A stretch of 12,455 bases of DNA from an uncultured Alphaproteobacteria bacterium. GTDB lineage: Bacteria > Pseudomonadota > Alphaproteobacteria > Sneathiellales > Sneathiellaceae. Numbering within the stretch: the stretch's first letter is position 1; each line of letters begins with the position of its first letter. Positions 7,526-12,455 of this stretch are shown here, in pieces. The position numbers were made by a program, and so were the translations under genes. The notes under the pieces are model-generated. The model worked only from the letters and a program-made list of their open reading frames with translations. It was not told the origin of the DNA and ran no database searches. The stretch lies in the NCBI GenBank assembly GCA_937910835.1, contig CALEMG010000289.1, positions 1 to 12,455 of the forward strand, in the 5' to 3' direction.

Positions 7526-8560
7526 TTACTGAAACAGCTTCGAGAATTTTCTCGGCGGACGGTTTTTCCATCCACCTCGATGATACACATCGGACGCCAA
7601 AAGCGGCACGACGGAAGAGGCTTCAGCGAAAACCATCTGCTCCAGGTTAGTGCTGACCTTGCCCCAGCTCGCGGCCTCTTTCAGGGTTGAGGAGGAGCAG
7701 GCGCCATCACGCACATCGGCAACGGAAATCTGCACAGCGTATTTATGCACGTCCACCTCTTTACCAAGAATTTCCGCGCAGACAACCGTATCCTGCACAA
7801 AGTTCTTCGGAACACCGCCACCAACCATCAGTAAGCCAGTTGTACCTGCCGCGATCTTGATTTCCGTCAATTCGCGGAAGTCTTTCACGCTGTCGATACT
7901 CAGATGCGCGTCCGGATTTTCCACCTGATGCTTGACTAGACCGAAGCCAGCAGAGCAATCGGAAAAGGCCGGCACGAAAATTGGCACGTCATGGTCATAG
8001 CAGGTTTCAATCAAGGAGTTCTTCTTGACAGCATTAGTCTTCAGCCAACGGCCCATCTCCTGGATAAATTCCCGGGAGGAATAAGGCCGCCGATCCAGCC
8101 CGTCGGCGATCTTCTTGATCGTCTCATCGCAGTTCTGCAGCTCTTCTTCGTCGATATAGGTATCGTAAATGCGATCGATATAAAGCGCCCGCAAGTCATT
8201 GTCATCAACCGCACTATCGGCCTGATAATGCCGGAAACCCAATGCCTCAAAAAAATCCATATCGACGATGGAGGCACCAGTGGACACAATTGCGTCCACC
8301 ATGCCCAATTCCACCAGATCCCGATAGACATGCATGCAGCCCCCGGCGGAAGTCGAGCCCGCCAAGGTCAGGATAACGGCGCAGTCCGGGTCCTCTACGG
8401 CCATATTGAAAATCTCCGTCGCCCGAGCGAGATCGCGCGAGGTGAAAGACATCTTACCCATGGCGTCAATGATCGGGCGGGCATCAAAACTTTTGATATC
8501 GATATGTTCGACGGTTTTCGAAAGGAGAGCCGCCTTATCGTTGCTTTGAGAGGTTTTCAT
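7526..8560 (-). CDS. Deoxyhypusine synthase-like enzyme (probable homospermidine synthase type)
   Basis: The 344-residue protein belongs to the deoxyhypusine synthase family. Visible motifs: LAGSTSAGG (about 66-74, NAD site), VSTGASIVDMD (92-102), GGGVPKN (247-253), and EAASWGK with Lys301 at the place of the lysine that forms the imine intermediate in eukaryotic DHS. True DHS transfers an aminobutyl group from spermidine to a lysine of eIF5A; bacteria do not have eIF5A. Bacterial homologues are therefore thought to transfer the group to a free amine, putrescine giving sym-homospermidine. The position between a putrescine-forming decarboxylase and an agmatinase supports a polyamine product, but the exact acceptor is inference. 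The ATG at 8560 has GAGGT seven bases upstream. The gene starts 36 bases after the decarboxylase stop. Confidence 0.88.
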   Translation of the reverse strand: MKTSQSNDKAALLSKTVEHIDIKSFDARPIIDAMGKMSFTSRDLARATEIFNMAVEDPDCAVILTLAGSTSAGGCMHVYRDLVELGMVDAIVSTGASIVDMDFFEALGFRHYQADSAVDDNDLRALYIDRIYDTYIDEEELQNCDETIKKIADGLDRRPYSSREFIQEMGRWLKTNAVKKNSLIETCYDHDVPIFVPAFSDCSAGFGLVKHQVENPDAHLSIDSVKDFRELTEIKIAAGTTGLLMVGGGVPKNFVQDTVVCAEILGKEVDVHKYAVQISVADVRDGACSSSTLKEAASWGKVSTNLEQMVFAEASSVVPLLASDVYHRGGWKNRPPRKFSKLFQ

Positions 8561-8596
8561 AATTGTTACCTCAATACCTTATATTGAATTGTTGCG

Positions 8597-9793
8597 TTAC
8601 GCGAACTCGGCGTCGTTCTCAATCGCCACGACGGTTTCGGAGTAAAATCCGTTGAATTTGGTTTGCATAGCGTATCCATACGCCCCCAAATGACGGAAAA
8701 TAAGCCAATCGCCTTCACATACATCGTCAGGGAGCGACAAACGATCCTGCATTTTATCTATGCTATCGCAAGTCGGCCCATAGAGTTGAAAAAGTGACAT
8801 TTCCGATGGAAGCTCCAACCTTCCGGCGCGATAAAGCTCAATCGGATAGGACCATCCCAACTGACCCGCATCGAAGAGCGATCCATAGGTTCCGTCATTC
8901 AGATAGAGCGATTGCCCACGGCGAAGCTCCACCCTCACCGCGACCGCACCGCCTGCGGCAACCATCGCGCGTCCCGGCTCGCAGAAAATCTCCAGATCTT
9001 CAAAACCGCACTCCTTCAAAGCTTTGGCAATAGCATCGAAATAATCATGCAACGGGGCCGGCTCCATATCCGGATAGGAAATCGGAAACCCACCACCGAC
9101 ATCAATCATATCGATCTCGACGCCACATCCTTCCAGCATGTTCGCAATGTTGTAGATGGCATTGACATAAGCCTCAACTTCAAGGCACTGGGAACCAACG
9201 TGGAAAGTCACACCGACTTTCTCGGCAATCTGGCGGGCATGGGTGAGGAGAAGCGGTGCCTCCATCAATGTCGCACCAAATTTATGATCCAGCGGATAGG
9301 CCGCCCCGACCTGCGAGACGCTGAGCCGCAGCATCAGTGACAGGTCTTCGGCATGGCTAGTTTCCTGTTTGATCTTGCGAAGCTCATCCAGGCTATCAAA
9401 GGCGAAATGGCGCACGCCAAGTGCATAGGCGCGGGCAATCGCCTGCCTGCTCTTGACCGGATGCATGAAATACAGCTTTGCAAGCGGAAAATCGCGACGT
9501 AGATTTTCAACTTCCCGGATTGAGGCGACTTCAAAATGGCGAATGCCTGCTGCCCACAACAGACGCAGAAGAGCCGGATGCGGGTTGGCTTTCGCCGCAT
9601 AAAGACATGTACCTGGAAACCCGGAGAGAAAGGTGTTTGCCGCCTCTGCAATCTTGTCGATATACAGAAAGTGAACAGCATCGTTTGACTGCTCGATTTC
9701 AAGAGCTGTCGCTTCGTTTTCATATCGCCGCAAACCGGCTAGGGCTTGCTCGCGATCAGCGACATAGCCCTCACAATCCTGGAGCAGTTGCAA
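8597..9793 (-). CDS. Fold-type III PLP ornithine (or ornithine/lysine) decarboxylase
   Basis: The 398-residue protein is a eukaryotic-type (alanine-racemase fold) decarboxylase that should turn ornithine into putrescine, possibly also lysine into cadaverine. The PLP lysine is Lys68 in YAAKANP; His198 (HVGSQ) stacks on the cofactor; DVGGGF (231-236) and EPGR (272-275) bind its phosphate; YGPTCDSID carries Cys342 and Asp343, the substrate-side pair of ornithine decarboxylases, contributed across the dimer; NGFYSE near the C-terminus is also typical. The length and N-terminus fit the family. The start is TTG at 9793: an in-frame TAA lies just upstream, no ATG or GTG follows in a usable place, and AGGTGGA is nine bases before it (9803-9809). 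It is the first gene of the three-gene polyamine operon, 119 bases after the kinase gene on the same strand. Confidence 0.93.
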   Translation of the reverse strand: MQLLQDCEGYVADREQALAGLRRYENEATALEIEQSNDAVHFLYIDKIAEAANTFLSGFPGTCLYAAKANPHPALLRLLWAAGIRHFEVASIREVENLRRDFPLAKLYFMHPVKSRQAIARAYALGVRHFAFDSLDELRKIKQETSHAEDLSLMLRLSVSQVGAAYPLDHKFGATLMEAPLLLTHARQIAEKVGVTFHVGSQCLEVEAYVNAIYNIANMLEGCGVEIDMIDVGGGFPISYPDMEPAPLHDYFDAIAKALKECGFEDLEIFCEPGRAMVAAGGAVAVRVELRRGQSLYLNDGTYGSLFDAGQLGWSYPIELYRAGRLELPSEMSLFQLYGPTCDSIDKMQDRLSLPDDVCEGDWLIFRHLGAYGYAMQTKFNGFYSETVVAIENDAEFA

Positions 9794-9882
9794 TTCTAAT
9801 GTTCCACCTGTTTAGTTGTTGTAACCCAATTTTTTCGGTGAGGCTCATTAGCAGAAAAAATACCACTACGCTACATAAAGAT

Positions 9883-9892
9883 TCACATGTGA
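9883..9892. promoter_or_regulatory. Perfect 10-base palindrome upstream of the polyamine operon
   Basis: TCACATGTGA is self-complementary and lies about 90 bases upstream of the decarboxylase start, in the 119-base gap after the kinase stop. It may be an operator for a dimeric regulator. I found no convincing -35/-10 pair in the same gap, so its relation to a promoter is unknown. Confidence 0.3.
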
Positions 9893-9912
9893 GCTGTGGA
9901 TTTTTCGACCAC

Positions 9913-11835
9913 TCAAGGTCGTGCAATCAAGTTCAGCTGGGGAGTATCCCGCTGTGGATCAACCATCCGGGACTTTGGCAAGCGTATCTCGATTGTGGTG
10001 CCCGGCTTTTCCACATTGCTGCTGATTTCCAGCATACCACCGTGCAATTCGACGATAGATTTGGCAAGCGGCAGGCCGAGACCGGTTCCTTCAATCGATT
10101 TGGAAATAGAATAATGCGTGCGGCCAAACGGGCGCATCACATTCTTGATTTCTTCTTTGCTGATCCCATAGCCGTTATCGATTACATAAAGAGAGATGAA
10201 ATCATCCGAATCTGCCGACAGATCTAATTTAATATGTCCCTTTTCCGGCGTAAATTTTATGGCGTTATTAACAAGGTTGATAAGCACCTGTTTAAGCTTT
10301 CTCTCATCTGCGCGTATCTGGATATCAAGGCGGTCCGACATGGAGAAACTTATCGATTTTTCATTCGCCTTGGCAGCCAGCATCGTTTTCGTCGATTCAG
10401 CGGCCTTTAGGAGATTAAACGCCGCCTCTCGAAGCTCGATCGAATCAGATTCCAAACGCGAATACTCCAAAATATCATCGATTAAGGAAAGCAGATGCCG
10501 GCCCGACGATTGAATATTATCGGCATATTCACGGTAACGTTCATTCGCAAGCGGGCCAAAAATTTCTTTAGCCAGAACTTCGGAGAACCCTATTACAGCA
10601 TTGAGTGGTGTCCTGAGTTCGTGGCTCATATTCGCAAGGAACATGGACTTAGATCTTGTTCCTTCTTCCGCTTCCAGCTTCGCCTGCATCAACTCGCGCT
10701 CGAACATATGCTGGGTTGTAATGTCCTGAAGTGTCCCGCTGGCCCCAGCCAAATTACCATTCTCATCAACATTCACACGGCCGATAAGCCGAACATAGAC
10801 GACCCTGCCCTCTTCCTGCACCACCCGGAACTCCGCTTCGAATGGCTCGAGATTCTCGGCTGCCAGTTCAAAGACGGAACGCAAGCGTGCCAAATCATTC
10901 TTGTGCACCCGAGATAAGAAATTTCCATATCGTTGTTCTATTTTGCCAGGCTGATACCCCAGGATGCGGAAAACCTCTTCAGACCATTCATGCTTACTAG
11001 CATCAACACTATTCATCCAGCTTCCGATATGGGCGATGGCTTGAGCTTCCTCAAGCTTAGCGCGATCTTCTTTCAGAGCCCGCTCGCGGATGCGGATATC
11101 CGTAATATCCGTTCGAATTGATACTGTGCCTCCGGCTTTTGTTCTTGTCTCGGACAGCCGGTAAACACGCCCATCGTCAAATTCCTGTTCTACCGGATCC
11201 GAGGGCGTTTGATGTTTCCTGATCCGTTCCTCGATATATTCGTCTTCCCGTCCAACCGCTTCCGCCACACGCCCCAGCTTGACCATACTGCGGACGAGGT
11301 CGTTAAAATGCACCCCGGGTTTCACAATATCGATGATATCCTTGTACCGCTCGCGATAAGGATTGTTGCAAACATATAACCTGTCGTTCGGGTCAAAGAT
11401 GGCAACAGCTTCTGGCATGGAGTCAATGGCATCGAGGAGGGTATTCTCCGCCATCTCGGCCCGGATGATCGTCAGTTGCAGGCGCTGATTTTGTTCCCGC
11501 TGTTTTTCTTCAGATAGTCTTCTTGCATGGATTTCCTGATTGAGTCGTTCAATAGCCGGAAGCATGCGAGCCATGCCCACCGATATGAGCAAAAGGCCCG
11601 GTAAATAGGCTATAATATTCCATACTTCTAACGAAGTGCTATTACTGAAACCGATATCGAACGCCGAACCATCACCGACAAACAAAACATCGAAGAAGCA
11701 GGCAATTACAATGATGAGCAGGCCATAGTTTATCAGATCTCGCCCAAACTTGACGTGCTTGAAATGGGATTTCCGCCTCCAAAACACGACGAGCATAATC
11801 AGCAAGCAGATGAGGATGGCTATTTCGCCTAGCAT
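9913..11835 (-). CDS. Membrane-bound PAS-PAS sensor histidine kinase
   Basis: The 640-residue protein has three N-terminal hydrophobic helices (about 3-19, 34-53, 72-90), a coiled-coil-like linker rich in Glu, Gln and Arg (95-130), a first PAS domain (about 133-245, LDAIDSMPEAVAIFD to RTDITDI), a second PAS with its C-terminal motif (about 265-380, GSWMNS to GTLQDITTQ), then the kinase core. The phosphorylated histidine is His405 (MSHELRTPLNAVIGF). The ATP-binding domain has the N box (NLVNNAIKF, 520-528), G1 (DNGYGIS, 553-559) and G2 (GTGLGLPLAKS, 583-593). There is no receiver or Hpt domain and no response regulator gene beside it, so it is an orphan whose partner and signal are unknown. 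The ATG at 11835 has GAGAGG eight bases upstream (11844-11849). Confidence 0.93.
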   Translation of the reverse strand: MLGEIAILICLLIMLVVFWRRKSHFKHVKFGRDLINYGLLIIVIACFFDVLFVGDGSAFDIGFSNSTSLEVWNIIAYLPGLLLISVGMARMLPAIERLNQEIHARRLSEEKQREQNQRLQLTIIRAEMAENTLLDAIDSMPEAVAIFDPNDRLYVCNNPYRERYKDIIDIVKPGVHFNDLVRSMVKLGRVAEAVGREDEYIEERIRKHQTPSDPVEQEFDDGRVYRLSETRTKAGGTVSIRTDITDIRIRERALKEDRAKLEEAQAIAHIGSWMNSVDASKHEWSEEVFRILGYQPGKIEQRYGNFLSRVHKNDLARLRSVFELAAENLEPFEAEFRVVQEEGRVVYVRLIGRVNVDENGNLAGASGTLQDITTQHMFERELMQAKLEAEEGTRSKSMFLANMSHELRTPLNAVIGFSEVLAKEIFGPLANERYREYADNIQSSGRHLLSLIDDILEYSRLESDSIELREAAFNLLKAAESTKTMLAAKANEKSISFSMSDRLDIQIRADERKLKQVLINLVNNAIKFTPEKGHIKLDLSADSDDFISLYVIDNGYGISKEEIKNVMRPFGRTHYSISKSIEGTGLGLPLAKSIVELHGGMLEISSNVEKPGTTIEIRLPKSRMVDPQRDTPQLNLIARP

Positions 11836-11862
11836 AAGCCATACCTCTCGCGTTGTCCGCCA

Positions 11863-11876
11863 CGCAAGCTGTTGCG
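11863..11876 (-). other. Small hairpin in the kinase mRNA leader
   Basis: CGCAA and TTGCG pair over a 4-base loop, 14 bases upstream of the kinase Shine-Dalgarno sequence. There is no U-tract, so it is not a terminator. It may be a minor leader structure or chance. Confidence 0.2.
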
Positions 11877-11904
11877 ATATCTGTTCAAATTATTTTCCCG
11901 GCTC

Positions 11905-11949
11905 GAACTGTTCAGGCTTACCCAAACGCTAACCGAAAAGTGTTGAACA
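11905..11949. repeat. Two related 9-base inverted repeats in the divergent intergenic region
   Basis: GAAC-t-GTTC (11905-11913) and TGTT-g-AACA (11941-11949) are both perfect dyads around one central base, with centres 36 bases apart. A further half-site, TGTTCAAA, lies at 11882. They lie in the 273-base region between the divergent kinase and monooxygenase genes, which otherwise holds no gene. They could form a regulator site, but no family can be named. Confidence 0.25.
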
Positions 11950-11980
11950 TCCGTTAACCAACTATCACGCCATTTAGAAT

Positions 11981-11999
11981 TCCCGGGAAACCTCCGGGA
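11981..11999. repeat. Inverted repeat TCCCGG / CCGGGA
   Basis: A 6-base GC-rich perfect stem with a 7-base loop (gaaacct) lies midway in the divergent intergenic region, about 110 bases before the monooxygenase start. Neither strand shows a T-run after it, and no gene ends nearby, so an operator or leader structure is more likely than a terminator. Confidence 0.3.
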
Positions 12000-12108
12000 T
12001 AAAAGCTCTAACTGGCTTCCTCAACAACCGCCTTTGATTTAGCTGGGAAAAATTATATGATCCGGTCCTATTGTATGTGGGTGTGATTGCTATGAGGAAC
12101 ATACCGGT

Positions 12109-12455
12109 TTGACATCGAAAATTCTGATTGTAGGGGCCGGGATTGCTGGGTTATCCATTGCCCAATGGCTTAGCAGGTTTGGACTGGACTTCGAAATAAT
12201 TGAAAAACGGTCGTCGGAAACTATCGCACACACCGGCATCGTCCTTCCTTTCAATGCCGTTCGGGAGCTTAAAGATCTTGGGGTGCTGGATCGCCTGGAA
12301 GGCCAGTATTTCAAAGCCTCTACAATTACCTACAGCAAAATAACCGGCAAGGCGATCAAGATAGCAAACCTGACAGAAGCTCCGTTCGAGAATGATCAGT
12401 TCATAGCGCTTAAGCGGGAAGATCTTGACAGCGCCCTTTTAGAAGGGCTTGAGAA
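12109..12455 (+). CDS. FAD-dependent group A monooxygenase, N-terminal part
   Basis: The frame is open to the window end, giving 115 codons of a longer gene. It begins MTSKILIVGAGIAGLSIAQW, the Rossmann FAD-binding motif GxGxxG, with the acidic residue at the end of the second strand (EIIEK). Later come TGIVLPFNAVRELKDLGVLD and FIALKREDLDSAL, the region where UbiH/PHBH-type hydroxylases place the arginine contacting FAD. Such enzymes hydroxylate aromatic or ubiquinone-like substrates using NAD(P)H and oxygen; the substrate-deciding part is beyond the window. The start is TTG at 12109, with GAGGAA nine bases upstream (12094-12099); the frame is closed by a TGA at 12058 and no ATG or GTG lies between. 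The gene is divergent from the sensor kinase. Confidence 0.85.
   Translation, partial: MTSKILIVGAGIAGLSIAQWLSRFGLDFEIIEKRSSETIAHTGIVLPFNAVRELKDLGVLDRLEGQYFKASTITYSKITGKAIKIANLTEAPFENDQFIALKREDLDSALLEGLE

Noticed and set aside
7991..8587. 198-residue open frame on the + strand
   Set aside because: Antisense shadow of the DHS-like gene; no ribosome site or recognisable motif.
9906..9921. CGACC / GGTCG hairpin over the kinase stop codon, as a terminator
   Set aside because: A five-base stem followed on the kinase strand by AAAAA rather than a T-tract; it does not fit an intrinsic terminator.
9478..10227. 249-residue open frame on the + strand
   Set aside because: It spans the ends of two well-supported opposite-strand genes and the gap between them; low-complexity mixed composition and no domain.

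Overview
The window looks like chromosomal DNA from an alphaproteobacterium of moderate GC content, probably marine or free-living. This is inferred from the gene content (TRAP transporter, DUF3108 protein, a fold-III ornithine decarboxylase next to a deoxyhypusine-synthase-like gene, class III cyclase) and not from any marker gene. Coding density is high. I see no tRNA, rRNA, CRISPR array, insertion sequence or phage gene.

Left part, + strand (1-2177): a TRAP transporter operon, with the end of the periplasmic binding protein (dctP), the small permease (dctQ) and the large permease (dctM). dctQ and dctM overlap by 4 bases. Middle-left, - strand (5461-2174): uppP (undecaprenyl-diphosphate phosphatase), a secreted DUF3108 protein, then a six-helix membrane-anchored adenylate cyclase that probably has its own promoter. 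The cyclase and dctM genes converge, and their stop codons share the palindrome TTAA. At 5631-6281 (+) lies a 2-hydroxychromene-2-carboxylate isomerase-like (GST kappa / DsbA fold) protein. It converges on a 73-residue secreted or single-pass small protein (- strand) that has a perfect TATAAT box and a Shine-Dalgarno sequence.

The most notable block is a - strand polyamine operon (9793-6606). It holds a fold-type III PLP ornithine (or ornithine/lysine) decarboxylase with a TTG start, a deoxyhypusine-synthase-like enzyme with the catalytic lysine kept, and an agmatinase-family ureohydrolase. The likely output is putrescine and a longer polyamine such as homospermidine. Why a direct putrescine source, a DHS homologue and a guanidino hydrolase are co-transcribed is the main open question.

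Right part: an orphan membrane-bound PAS-PAS histidine kinase (11835-9913, -), divergent from the start of an FAD-dependent group A monooxygenase (12109 onward, + strand, TTG start, cut by the window end). The 273-base divergent intergenic region holds several short inverted repeats.

Several start codons were moved inward from the longest open frame because a better Shine-Dalgarno sequence, the protein family, or a promoter position supports the shorter form (cyclase, DUF3108, UppP, HCCA isomerase, agmatinase).
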